Below are positions 26,422 to 34,417 of a stretch of 64,000 nucleotides of DNA, piece by piece. The notes beneath the pieces are model-generated. The model was not told the DNA's origin. It saw only the letters and a program-made list of their open reading frames with translations, and did not search any database. The stretch comes from Morganella morganii_D (lineage in GTDB: Bacteria; Pseudomonadota; Gammaproteobacteria; Enterobacterales; Enterobacteriaceae), in contig CP173058.1 in NCBI GenBank assembly GCA_044772875.1, positions 2,790,001-2,854,000 of the forward strand. Reading direction: 5' to 3'. The position numbers and the translations under genes are program-made. Numbering within the stretch: the first letter of the stretch is position 1; each line of letters begins with the position of its first letter.

Positions 26422-27396
26422 TTATGGCATGGCGGGAGCCGACATCCACAGGGCGAAAACCCATTGTGTGAAAGCCAGTTTACACTGCAACCATACCGGA
26501 CTGAAACAGACATCCGCAGATTCTGCATCCGCCGGAACCAATGCCGCCGCCACATCCGGCAGCGGGCAGTCGCGGACAAAATCAGGCACTGCACCGGGAT
26601 ATCTGTCCGCTATTGTCAGCAGCAGAGAAATGGTCTGCCGCAGTGCCGGTAATGCGCCATCCGCATTCAGCAGCCAGATTTCTTCCAGGTTCTGCCACTG
26701 TTTGATCAGACGGACAACCACATCCGTCAGCGGCGTCTGCGGACCCCATTCTGTAAACAATTCAGGCAGTTCCGGTACCGGTGCGCCCTGTGCCAGCCAG
26801 TAACCGCGCGCCGCTTTACTGCGTCCGGCAAGGCGCAGTCCCGGCAACTCCGCCAGCGCTTTGGCCGCTGTCAGCAGATCACCGGCAGTGCCTTCTTTCA
26901 GTTCCATCTCAAATTCACAGATAGGATACTCCGCCTCACCGGCGACCACACTGCCCTGATCCAGCACGGCTTCCACCACGCTGTGGTTCACCGTCAGCAG
27001 CCACTTTTCACGGGCAAAATCCGTGGAAAAACGGGCGCGTAATGATGATTGCAGTGCCGCAACATCGGTTTCCGGCGGCCAGACGTCCGCAGGCAGTGCC
27101 GCTAAATCCAGTTCCGGGCGGGACAGCGGAATATTATATTCAGGACGCTGATGCAACCCACCAACCTCATTTCCGGCAGTTTTCAGCGTCATTTCATATC
27201 CGGTATCACACCCCCGGATCCGCAATCCCATATCCCACTGCCGTAATGTGTCGTCAGCCGTTTCAAAATAGCTGTTGGTCAGACGGACAGCACGGAAATG
27301 CTGATGAGGAAAGGCGGTCAGCGCGGTGATTACTGCTGCAATTGCCTCTGGTTTTACTGCAAATTTCAGTTCTGTTTCGTAGTCACTCATAGACAA
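26422..27396 (-). CDS. ygiF: Inorganic triphosphatase YgiF with shortened CHAD region
   Basis: E. coli YgiF hydrolyses inorganic triphosphate through its N-terminal CYTH domain. Here the CYTH part (~1-210) is complete: YETELKFAV holds the ExExK signature, and GLRIRGCDTGYEMTLKTAG, RPEYNIPL, SKAARGYWLA follow. The C-terminal part is only about 110 residues and the whole protein is 324 aa, against 433 in E. coli, so most of the CHAD helical domain is missing. It ends shortly after FTQWVFALWMSAP, where E. coli continues for some 95 residues. The stop lies 46 bp before glnE. The triphosphatase activity should be retained; the CHAD function may not be. Confidence 0.88.
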   Translation of the reverse strand: MSMSDYETELKFAVKPEAIAAVITALTAFPHQHFRAVRLTNSYFETADDTLRQWDMGLRIRGCDTGYEMTLKTAGNEVGGLHQRPEYNIPLSRPELDLAALPADVWPPETDVAALQSSLRARFSTDFAREKWLLTVNHSVVEAVLDQGSVVAGEAEYPICEFEMELKEGTAGDLLTAAKALAELPGLRLAGRSKAARGYWLAQGAPVPELPELFTEWGPQTPLTDVVVRLIKQWQNLEEIWLLNADGALPALRQTISLLLTIADRYPGAVPDFVRDCPLPDVAAALVPADAESADVCFSPVWLQCKLAFTQWVFALWMSAPAMP

Positions 27397-27611
27397 TCCC
27401 GTAATCTTATACCGTTATTTATCGTCAGTCTGACCCTGCTTTCATCATAAAAATAACACTAATTTGTTATAATTAGCCGGATTTTTCGCTGTTTATCCAC
27501 TTTATCCCGTCATTTGTTCCGCTGTTAAGAGTAATCTCATGGCTGTTTACCGTTTGCACCCGCACACTTAACTCATTAGTATGCTATGCATAACCAACGA
27601 TTGATAAGCTT

Positions 27612-28235
27612 ATGACGATGAAAAAACTCGCCTTACTCCCTTTGCTGTTCGCAGCAACCGTCAGCATCACCGCACATGCTGAAGAAACCCGTTACGTCTC
27701 TGATGACCTCTCCACCTATGTCCACAGCGGTCCGAGCAACCGCTACCGCATCGCTGGCTCACTCAATTCCGGTGAAAAAGTCACGATGCTTGATGTGAAC
27801 AATGAAACCGGTTTTGTCCGGGTCCGTGACAGCAAAAACCGCGATGTCTGGTTGCCGAAAGAGCTGCTGAGCACAACACCGAGCCTGAAAGAGCGTGTTC
27901 CGGCCATGGAAGAAGAAATTAAAACACTGCGCGGCAAACTCGCTAATATCGACGGCACCTGGAACGACAAAACGGCAGACATGCAAAACCGTGTTGCTGC
28001 CAGTGATGATATCATCAATAACCTGAAAAAAGAGAATGACAGCCTGCGTAATCAGGTTGTGGTTGCAAAGAAAAAGCTGGATGCCATCAGTGTGCAGTTA
28101 GATGACAAACAACGCGATATTATCCTGCAATGGTTTATGTACGGCGGCGGTGTAGCCGGTGCCGGTCTGCTGCTGGGTCTGCTGCTGCCGCATATGATCC
28201 CGCGCCGCAAGAAAAAAGATCGCTGGATGAACTGA
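27612..28235 (+). CDS. ygiM: SH3-domain membrane protein YgiM (TIGR04211 family)
   Basis: A 207-aa protein (E. coli 206) of unknown function. A signal peptide (KLALLPLLFAATVSITAHA) is followed by a bacterial SH3 domain (~24-90; YVSDDLSTYVHSGPSNRYR and DVWLPKELL), a coiled coil (~95-165) and a C-terminal membrane segment (GGGVAGAGLLLGLLLPHMI) with a basic end RRKKKDRWMN. This gives a periplasmic protein anchored from its C-terminus. ATG 27612 or 27618 could serve as start. It is 31 bp before cca, the same pairing as in E. coli. Confidence 0.9.
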   Translation: MTMKKLALLPLLFAATVSITAHAEETRYVSDDLSTYVHSGPSNRYRIAGSLNSGEKVTMLDVNNETGFVRVRDSKNRDVWLPKELLSTTPSLKERVPAMEEEIKTLRGKLANIDGTWNDKTADMQNRVAASDDIINNLKKENDSLRNQVVVAKKKLDAISVQLDDKQRDIILQWFMYGGGVAGAGLLLGLLLPHMIPRRKKKDRWMN

Positions 28236-28266
28236 GACTCACAGTAACCGCAGCACGGAGAAACAT

Positions 28267-29445
28267 GTGGATATTTATCTGGTCGGCGGCGCAGTCCGCG
28301 ATGCCCTGCTGGGATTGCCGGTCTCGGACAGAGACTGGGTGGTGGTTGGCGCCACCCCGGACATGATGCTGGCGCGCGGCTATCAGCAGGTCGGGCGCGA
28401 TTTTCCTGTTTTTCTCCATCCGGATACCCGGGAGGAGTATGCTCTGGCGCGGACAGAGCGAAAAACCAGTTCCGGATATACCGGATTTTCCTGTTACAGT
28501 GCACCGGATGTCACGCTGGAGGATGATTTACAGCGCCGTGATCTGACCATCAATGCGATTGCGCAATCGGCTGACGGTACACTGTATGACCCGTATCACG
28601 GGACGGATGATCTGAAAAACCGGGTTCTCCGTCATGTTTCTGCGGCGTTTACGGAAGATCCGCTGCGTGTGCTGCGGGTGGCGCGCTTTGCTGCCCGCTT
28701 TGCAAAACAAGGATTTACCATTGCGCAGGAAACTCTTGAGCTGATGTCTGCTATCACGCAACAGGGAGAACTGGCTCACCTGACGGCAGAACGGGTCTGG
28801 AAAGAGACAGAAAAAGCCCTGAACGGCCCGCGCCCGGATATCTATTTCTCTGTACTGAGACGCTGCGGCGCGCTGGCAGTGTTGTTTCCGGAGCTGGAAA
28901 CCCTTTTCTGTGCCACTGACGGGCAAACCGGTTATGACATCCTGACGGCCTCACTCCTGTGCCGGACAGTATTCCTGACGGACAGCACCGATATCCGCTT
29001 TGCCGCATTATGTCTCTATCTGAGCTATCATAGTACCGAAAAGGGAACAACTGCCATTCAGCGTCTGACAGAGCGGTTACGGGTACCGAACCCGGCACGG
29101 GATCTGGCCCTGCTTGCCACCCGGAATTACCGGATTGTTCATGACATCAATCATCTGACCGCAAACGATATTGTCACCCTGTTTGATTCACTGGATGCCT
29201 GGCGCAAGCCGGAACGCATCACACAGCTGGCAATCCTCTGCGAAGCCGATTACCGCAGCCGGATAGCACCGGATGCAACAAATTATCCGCAGGGACAGTT
29301 ACTGGCGGACGCCTTCACCCTTGCACAACATGTTGCCGTCAAACCGGTTATTGATGCCGGTTTTAAAGGTGCGGACATCAAAGCGGAACTCACCCGCCGC
29401 CGCGCTGAGGCTATCAGAGAATGGCAACAAAAAAGCCGTTCATGA
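28267..29445 (+). CDS. cca: CCA-adding enzyme (tRNA nucleotidyltransferase) with degenerate HD domain
   Basis: Cca adds or repairs the 3' CCA of tRNAs. The GTG at 28267 gives MDIYLVGGAVRDALLG, as in E. coli. The polymerase core is intact: GGAVRD, SDRDWVVVG (metal Asp pair), TLEDDLQRRDLTINA, EDPLRVLRVARFAARF and LTAERVWKETEKAL. In E. coli a C-terminal HD domain with TLCHDLGKG gives phosphatase and 2',3'-cyclic phosphodiesterase activities. Here that place reads AALCLYLSYHSTEKG, the His-Asp pair is gone, and the protein is 392 aa rather than 412, with the deletion in this domain. Synthesis of CCA should be unaffected. Its stop codon forms the loop of the downstream terminator. Confidence 0.93.
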   Translation: MDIYLVGGAVRDALLGLPVSDRDWVVVGATPDMMLARGYQQVGRDFPVFLHPDTREEYALARTERKTSSGYTGFSCYSAPDVTLEDDLQRRDLTINAIAQSADGTLYDPYHGTDDLKNRVLRHVSAAFTEDPLRVLRVARFAARFAKQGFTIAQETLELMSAITQQGELAHLTAERVWKETEKALNGPRPDIYFSVLRRCGALAVLFPELETLFCATDGQTGYDILTASLLCRTVFLTDSTDIRFAALCLYLSYHSTEKGTTAIQRLTERLRVPNPARDLALLATRNYRIVHDINHLTANDIVTLFDSLDAWRKPERITQLAILCEADYRSRIAPDATNYPQGQLLADAFTLAQHVAVKPVIDAGFKGADIKAELTRRRAEAIREWQQKSRS

Positions 29446-29458
29446 TGAACGGCTTTCT
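29430..29458. terminator. Bidirectional terminator at the cca/exbD junction
   Basis: AAGCCGTTCA (29433-29442) and TGAACGGCTT (29446-29455) pair with the three bases TGA, the cca stop codon, as loop. A6 lies to the left (T6 for leftward exbD) and TTTCTTT to the right. Confidence 0.88.
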
Positions 29459-29478
29459 TTATTCCGGGCTGCGGATAA

Positions 29479-29901
29479 CTATTTCTCCGCAGACTCCATA
29501 CCGACTAACCCGACTTTCAGATATCCCGCTTTGCGCAGAGCATCCATAATGCCCATCAGCGTTTCATAATCGACCGTTTTATCCGCCTGGAAAAAGATCG
29601 TGGTTTCCTTATTGGATTCCGTGGTCTGATCCAGGATCTGAGCCAGTGTTTCTTTTGTAACTTCCTGCTCGCCCACCAGCAGCTGGTTATCCGCCTTCAC
29701 CGTCAGAAAGACCGGTTTTTCCGGACGCGGCTGTGGTTTTGCCGTTGAGGCAGGCAGATTTACTTTAATATCAACAGTTGCCAGCGGCGCTGCCACCATA
29801 AAGATGATCAGCAGAACCAACATCACATCAATAAAGGGTGTGACGTTAATTTCATGCAATTCGCCGCTGTCATCCAACTCTTCGTTAAGACGCATTGCCA
29901 T
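29479..29901 (-). CDS. exbD: TonB-system transport protein ExbD
   Basis: ExbD, with ExbB and TonB, converts proton-motive force into energy for outer-membrane receptor uptake of siderophores, haem and B12. The product is 140 aa (E. coli 141). A short cytoplasmic tail, then one membrane helix with the essential aspartate in VTPFIDVMLVLLIIFMVAAPL (Asp ~25), then a periplasmic domain with PEKPVFLTVKADNQL. It begins six bases after exbB. An iron-responsive promoter upstream of exbB should drive both. Confidence 0.95.
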   Translation of the reverse strand: MAMRLNEELDDSGELHEINVTPFIDVMLVLLIIFMVAAPLATVDIKVNLPASTAKPQPRPEKPVFLTVKADNQLLVGEQEVTKETLAQILDQTTESNKETTIFFQADKTVDYETLMGIMDALRKAGYLKVGLVGMESAEK

Positions 29902-29907
29902 CAGATA

Positions 29908-30816
29908 TTACCCTGCTTTGCTGTCTGCCAGGTCGAGATCACGGCCCAGCCATAAAATAGTGTGTGCTGCGGTATCCCCCAGATCACCACGGTAAGCGGA
30001 AATCATACGGGCAAAGATGTTGTAGATCACCACAGCAGGAATTGCCGCGACCAGACCCAATGCTGTTGCCAGCAGTGCTTCCGCGATCCCGGGAGCCACG
30101 ACCGCGAGGTTAGTGGTCTGGGAATGGGCAATACCGATGAAGCTGTTCATGATACCCCATACAGTACCAAACAGGCCGACAAACGGTGAGATAGCCCCGA
30201 TAGTAGCCAGATAGCCGTTACCGCGTCCCATATGACGCGCAACACCCGCAACGATACGCTCCTGGCGGAACGTCACACGGTCTTTGATACCGCTCAGGTT
30301 ATGGCTTTTTTCTGACATAGCCCGCTCATTTACGGCATCAAGCACCAGCATCCGGGTAACGCTCTTTTTCCCGAACGTATCAGCAATCGCGGAGGCTTCA
30401 TCCAGCGAGCGGGCATCTTTTATCGCATCCGCTTCACGGCGGATACGGCGGCGGGAAACGAGTAAATCCGCGCCCTTGGCAAAGAATATGGACCAGGTAA
30501 TCACTGAAGCGATAATAAGGCCGATCATAACCGATTTAACGATAACATCCGCGCCCTGATACATGGAAATCACGGACAACTCCGCCGCAAAACCACGGTT
30601 AGCGTCTGCCGGTGCTGAACTGATTTCCTGAACAGGAACATCTGCTGCGGGCGCCGGGACGGCCGGTTGTTCAGGTGTCTGAGCAGGCTGACCGGCGGAT
30701 GCTGCCGGCGCGGTGACTGGTGTTGTTGTCGCTGGTGTGACAGCAGCAGTGTTATCTGCGAATGCACTGCCGGTTAAACATAATGCCAATAGCACAGAAA
30801 CGGTCAAATTACGCAT
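29908..30816 (-). CDS. exbB: TonB-system transport protein ExbB (extended N-terminus)
   Basis: ExbB is the pentameric inner-membrane scaffold around ExbD. The product is 302 aa, about 60 longer than E. coli ExbB (244). The extra length is an N-terminal signal-like segment (MRNLTVSVLLALCLTGSAFA) and an Ala/Pro/Thr-rich stretch (to ~75), as also known in pseudomonads. The conserved core then begins with SVISMYQGADVIVKSVMIGL and has membrane helices near 90-112, 190-215 (ATIGAISPFVGLFGTVWGIM) and 235-265 (EALLATALGLVAAIPAVVIYN). A Fur-like box lies upstream at 30933-30951. Confidence 0.95.
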   Translation of the reverse strand: MRNLTVSVLLALCLTGSAFADNTAAVTPATTTPVTAPAASAGQPAQTPEQPAVPAPAADVPVQEISSAPADANRGFAAELSVISMYQGADVIVKSVMIGLIIASVITWSIFFAKGADLLVSRRRIRREADAIKDARSLDEASAIADTFGKKSVTRMLVLDAVNERAMSEKSHNLSGIKDRVTFRQERIVAGVARHMGRGNGYLATIGAISPFVGLFGTVWGIMNSFIGIAHSQTTNLAVVAPGIAEALLATALGLVAAIPAVVIYNIFARMISAYRGDLGDTAAHTILWLGRDLDLADSKAG

Positions 30817-31192
30817 CAGTTGGCCTTCAACTCTCTTTTGTTATGAACTTTTTCTCAGCAAAAAATAAATTGTGTTATTCATCGCTACCCAAAAAACGAA
30901 ACCTGTTGATCATACCAAACCCTGAGTAATTTGATAGTAATTATCATTACCGTTTACCAAAAAAATGCTTTCCCGGGGGGAAATTCCACACATAACGCTA
31001 AGTGTTTACAGTAATCAATCCGGAGACACTACGGATAAAACGCACAAAAACCGTACACAGAGGCATGGCCACCAACCTCTCTTTATACCTTTCGTTAATC
31101 GGAAGAAAAACCCGATCAAATCAAACGAGTGAGCAATTTTTGCGATACACTGTCTGTACCATTGTTCCGGATCTCGTTTTACAGGAAATCTA
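30817..31192. other. Divergent intergenic region exbB-yghB
   Basis: 376 bp holding the exbB promoter with its Fur box on one side and presumably the yghB promoter on the other. A 63-codon ORF at 31002-31193 has no start signal or homology that I recognise. In E. coli metC occupies this place; it is absent here. Confidence 0.5.
30933..30951 (-). promoter_or_regulatory. Fur box upstream of exbB
   Basis: The 19 bases match the consensus GATAATGATAATCATTATC at 15 of 19 positions. They lie ~120 bp before the exbB start. Iron-Fur repression of exbBD is well known in enterobacteria, so this is likely the operator; more than one Fur dimer may bind because the flanks are also A/T-rich. Confidence 0.7.
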
Positions 31193-31891
31193 ATGTCTAG
31201 TTTATCAGAGATTGTGAGTGCGCTCTGGTCTCACGATTTTGCCACACTCTCTAATCCCGAAGTCCTCTGGCTGGTTTACGCTATCCTTTTCACCGTCATT
31301 GTGCTGGAGAACGGTATTCTGCCCACGGCATTCCTGCCCGGGGATACCCTGCTGATTTTGTCAGGCGCACTGATTGCGAAGGGCGTGATGGATTTCCTTC
31401 CGACGCTGGTGATTCTGACCGCCGCCGCCGGTATCGGCAGCTGGCTGGGCTTTGTTCAGGGGCGCTGGCTGAGTGATACCAAAACCGTCAGGCGCTGGAT
31501 GACGCAGATCCCGAAAAATTATCATCAGAAAGCCGAAGTGATGTTTAACCGCCACGGTCTGTATGCCCTGCTGATTGGCCGTTTTCTCGGTTTTGTCCGT
31601 ACCCTGCTGCCGATGCTGGCGGGTCTGTCCTCACTGCCGAATCGCCGTTTTCAGTTCTTTAACTGGCTGAGTGGTTTTCTCTGGGTGGCGATTATTACCA
31701 CGTTTGGTTATGTGCTCAATCAGATCCCGTTTGTCAAAGCACACGAAAAAACCGTGATGACCGCGCTGCTGCTGATCCCGGTCTTTTTCCTGATTGTCGG
31801 TATCGGAGCGTCGCTGTATCTGTTAATCCGTCACTACCGCAGACGCCGCGCCCTGCTCAACCGCAGACGTCACCGCGTCCGTAAGAAATAA
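31193..31891 (+). CDS. yghB: DedA-family membrane protein YghB
   Basis: DedA-family proteins are thought to scramble or flip lipids such as C55 carriers and phospholipids; E. coli YghB and its paralogue YqjA are redundantly needed for cell division and drug tolerance. The product is 232 aa. LENGILPTAFLPGDTLLILSGAL (~36-58), GVMDFLPTLVILTAAAG and the GRFLGFVRTLLPMLAGLS signature are present. I prefer YghB over YqjA because GVMDFLP and FVKAHEK resemble YghB, and because the neighbours exbB and yqhD are those of E. coli yghB. The tail is basic (RRRRALLNRRRHRVRKK). Confidence 0.88.
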   Translation: MSSLSEIVSALWSHDFATLSNPEVLWLVYAILFTVIVLENGILPTAFLPGDTLLILSGALIAKGVMDFLPTLVILTAAAGIGSWLGFVQGRWLSDTKTVRRWMTQIPKNYHQKAEVMFNRHGLYALLIGRFLGFVRTLLPMLAGLSSLPNRRFQFFNWLSGFLWVAIITTFGYVLNQIPFVKAHEKTVMTALLLIPVFFLIVGIGASLYLLIRHYRRRRALLNRRRHRVRKK

Positions 31892-32028
31892 GATAATGGC
31901 TCCTCCGGGAGTCTCTTTTCCGCATGTATGCCGGAAAGCACGATCCGGTTCGCTACCACACCCGGCCTGATTTACACTACACTTAATAGCTATGCGCTTC
32001 ATTTTTCCTAATCTTACCCGGAGAAATA

Positions 32029-33186
32029 ATGAACAACTTCACTCTTTTTACCCCGACAAAAATTTGTTTCGGCAAAGACCAAATCGCTAAGCTCAGCAAC
32101 GAAATCCCGGAAGATGCCAAAGTATTGATGCTGTACGGCGGCGGTAGTATTAAGCGCAATGGTGTGTACGGGCAGGTACTGACCGCACTGGACGGTTATG
32201 ATATTCATGAATTTTCAGGTATTGAGCCGAATCCGGCTTATGAAACACTGGTAAAAGCTATCACGTATATCCGTGAGCATGGTATCAGCTACCTGCTGGC
32301 AGTCGGCGGCGGTTCGGTTATCGACGGCACCAAGTTTATTGCCGCTGCCGTGGATTATCCGGGCGACCCGTGGGATATTATCACTACCGGAGGCCGTAAT
32401 ATCCGCAGTGCTCTGCCGATTGCCTGTGTACTGACACTTCCGGCCACCGGATCTGAAACCAACTGTTTTTCTGTTATCAGCCGCCGTGAAACCGGGGATA
32501 AACAATCATTCGGTCACCCGCTGGTACACCCTAAATGTGCCATTCTTGATCCGCAGACCACATATACCCTGCCGCCGCGCCAGACAGCCAACGGTGTGGT
32601 CGATGCCTTTATCCACACCCTCGAGCAGTACCTGACTTATCCGGTAAATGCCAAAATTCAGGATCGGTTTGCTGAAGGTATTCTGCTGACACTGATTGAG
32701 GAAGGCCCGAAAGTGCTGGCAAATCCGGAAGATTATGACAGTCGCGCCAATGTGATGTGGGCAGCCACCCAGGCACTGAGCGGACTGATTGGTGCCGGTG
32801 TGCCGCAGGACTGGGCCACTCACGCGCTGGGACATGAAATTACCGCGCTGTACGGGTTAGATCACGCACAGACACTGGCCATTGTGTTACCGGCACTGCT
32901 GCGGGAAAAACGCAAAACCAAGCGCGAAAAATTATTACAGTATGCTGAACGCGTCTGGCATCTGACAGACGGCTCAGAAGAAAGCCGGATTGAGTGCGCT
33001 ATTGAAGCAACCCGCGTTTTCTTTGAAGAGCTGGGTGTTAAAACCCGCTTCTCTGATTATCAGATTGATGACAGCGGTATTCACAAGCTGATTGCCAAAC
33101 TCACCGAACACGGCCAGACCGCCCTGGGTGAACAGAAGGATATTACACCGGAAGTCAGTGAACGGATCTACCGGGCTGCCGTCTGA
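32029..33186 (+). CDS. yqhD: NADPH-dependent alcohol/aldehyde dehydrogenase YqhD
   Basis: YqhD is a metal-dependent (Fe/Zn) group III alcohol dehydrogenase that reduces reactive aldehydes (butyraldehyde, glyoxal, malondialdehyde) with NADPH. The product is 385 aa (E. coli 387). MLYGGGSIKRNGVY and LAVGGGSVIDGTKFIAAA bind the coenzyme, VLTLPATGSETN follows, and the C-terminal half supplies metal-ligating residues in VVDAFIHTLEQY, WATHALGHEITALYGLDHAQTLAI. dkgA follows 29 bp later, as in E. coli. The activator gene yqhC, divergent in E. coli, is not present here, so its regulation may differ. Confidence 0.95.
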   Translation: MNNFTLFTPTKICFGKDQIAKLSNEIPEDAKVLMLYGGGSIKRNGVYGQVLTALDGYDIHEFSGIEPNPAYETLVKAITYIREHGISYLLAVGGGSVIDGTKFIAAAVDYPGDPWDIITTGGRNIRSALPIACVLTLPATGSETNCFSVISRRETGDKQSFGHPLVHPKCAILDPQTTYTLPPRQTANGVVDAFIHTLEQYLTYPVNAKIQDRFAEGILLTLIEEGPKVLANPEDYDSRANVMWAATQALSGLIGAGVPQDWATHALGHEITALYGLDHAQTLAIVLPALLREKRKTKREKLLQYAERVWHLTDGSEESRIECAIEATRVFFEELGVKTRFSDYQIDDSGIHKLIAKLTEHGQTALGEQKDITPEVSERIYRAAV

Positions 33187-33215
33187 TACTCCCCTGAATA
33201 CTGACCGGAGGCCAT

Positions 33216-34040
33216 ATGAATAAACCCGCATTAGTTACCTTATCTGACGGACACTTAATACCGCAACTGGGGCTGGGTGTCTGGAAAGCCGGGAACGACA
33301 TTGTCGGCTCTGCTGTGCAGACCGCACTGGAAACCGGTTACCGGCTGATTGATACTGCCGCGATTTATCAGAACGAGGAAGGTGTCGGTGAGGCACTGAA
33401 AACCACCACCGTTCCCCGCGACGAGTTGTTTATCACCACAAAACTGTGGAACAGTGATCAACAGCATGCCGGTAAAGCGCTGGAAGAGAGCCTGAAAAAG
33501 TTGCAGCTTGATTATGTGGATCTGTATCTTATCCACTGGCCTGCACCGGCAGAAGATCACTATGTTTCCGCCTGGGAACAACTGATTGAATTACAGAAAG
33601 CCGGGCTGACCCGCAGTATCGGTGTCTGTAATTTTGATATCGGGCATTTGCAGCGCATTATCCACAAAACCGGCGTAAAACCGGTGCTCAACCAGATTGA
33701 ACTGCATCCGCTGTTGCAGCAACGTGAACTTCAGGCCTGGAATGCGACCCATTCCATTCACACCGAATCCTGGAGTCCGCTGGCACAGGGTGGTGAAGGT
33801 GTCTTTGATACTGATATCATTCAGGCACTGGCAGCAAAATACCAGAAAACACCGGCACAAATTGTCATTCGCTGGCACCTGGATCGCGGGCTGATTGTAA
33901 TACCAAAATCAGTCACTCCTTCACGGATTCAGGAAAATTTTGATGTCTTTGATTTCCGTCTGGAGAAAGAAGAAATTTCGCAGATTCAGTTACTGGATTC
34001 CGGTACCCGCTTAGGGCCTGATCCAAAAGAATTTAATTAA
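33216..34040 (+). CDS. dkgA: 2,5-diketo-D-gluconate reductase A (aldo-keto reductase)
   Basis: DkgA is an NADPH aldo-keto reductase that reduces 2,5-diketo-D-gluconate and methylglyoxal-like carbonyls. The product is 274 aa (E. coli 275). The AKR tetrad is visible: Asp and Tyr in LIDTAAIYQNE, Lys in FITTKLWN, His in YLIHWP; the phosphate-binding VIPKSVTPSRIQEN segment is near the C-terminus. It follows yqhD and ends in a terminator, so yqhD-dkgA act as an aldehyde-detoxification pair. Confidence 0.95.
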   Translation: MNKPALVTLSDGHLIPQLGLGVWKAGNDIVGSAVQTALETGYRLIDTAAIYQNEEGVGEALKTTTVPRDELFITTKLWNSDQQHAGKALEESLKKLQLDYVDLYLIHWPAPAEDHYVSAWEQLIELQKAGLTRSIGVCNFDIGHLQRIIHKTGVKPVLNQIELHPLLQQRELQAWNATHSIHTESWSPLAQGGEGVFDTDIIQALAAKYQKTPAQIVIRWHLDRGLIVIPKSVTPSRIQENFDVFDFRLEKEEISQIQLLDSGTRLGPDPKEFN

Positions 34041-34054
34041 TTTATTGCCTGAAA

Positions 34055-34087
34055 GTCATCAGTATAAATCATACTGATGGCTTTTTA
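34055..34087 (+). terminator. Intrinsic terminator of yqhD-dkgA
   Basis: CATCAGTAT (34057-34065), loop AAATC, ATACTGATG (34071-34079), then GCTTTTTATTT, beginning 17 bases after the dkgA stop. Confidence 0.85.
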
Positions 34088-34130
34088 TTTATACGATAAC
34101 TATTCCACTAATAAATAGTTTACGAATAAA

Positions 34131-34168
34131 TAAAAAAGGGAAATACACGAACGCAATATGTATTTCCC
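34131..34168 (-). terminator. Probable terminator of the autotransporter gene
   Basis: Read leftward, GGGAAATAC and GTATTTCCC (34138-34168) form a 9-bp stem with a 13-base loop, followed by T6A. It lies ~150 bases after the autotransporter stop codon. Confidence 0.65.
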
Positions 34169-34285
34169 AAAGCATGGCAAATATAGCAGGATTAATTATC
34201 TTAATTTCAGTCACCAGGTCATTACTATAATTAATTCACTACTTATTAAAATGAAATTCAAACGCCAATATGAAAGGAGGAGTAT

Positions 34286-34417
34286 ATGAAACATGACCTT
34301 TCAGTCACAATTACACAGCATTACCACTCAAGGTTAACTGCCATGTTGTACATCACATCGTTAGAACCGGTGTATGCCACACCTGTCTTCACGGCGATGT
34401 TCTCGTTGAACCGGTAA
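34286..34417 (+). CDS. Candidate small ORF antisense to the autotransporter 3' end
   Basis: ATG 34286 lies five bases after AGGAGG (34275-34280), a near-perfect ribosome-binding site that is rarely seen by chance in this A/T-rich stretch. The frame runs 43 codons (MKHDLSVTITQHYHSRL to TAA at 34415) and for most of its length overlaps the end of the opposite-strand autotransporter, including its stop codon. The peptide has no recognisable family, signal or membrane segment. The overlap with a conserved domain on the other strand argues that much of the codon content is dictated by that gene. I rate it as possible, not established. Confidence 0.3.
   Translation: MKHDLSVTITQHYHSRLTAMLYITSLEPVYATPVFTAMFSLNR

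Noticed and set aside
26376..26594. Extended N-terminus of GlnE (73 more residues)
   Set aside because: It is an out-of-frame reading of the ygiF 3' end; the MLPLTPILRQ start fits E. coli length and has a ribosome-binding site.
31002..31193. 63-codon ORF upstream of yghB
   Set aside because: No ribosome-binding site, no similarity and it sits in an expected promoter region.
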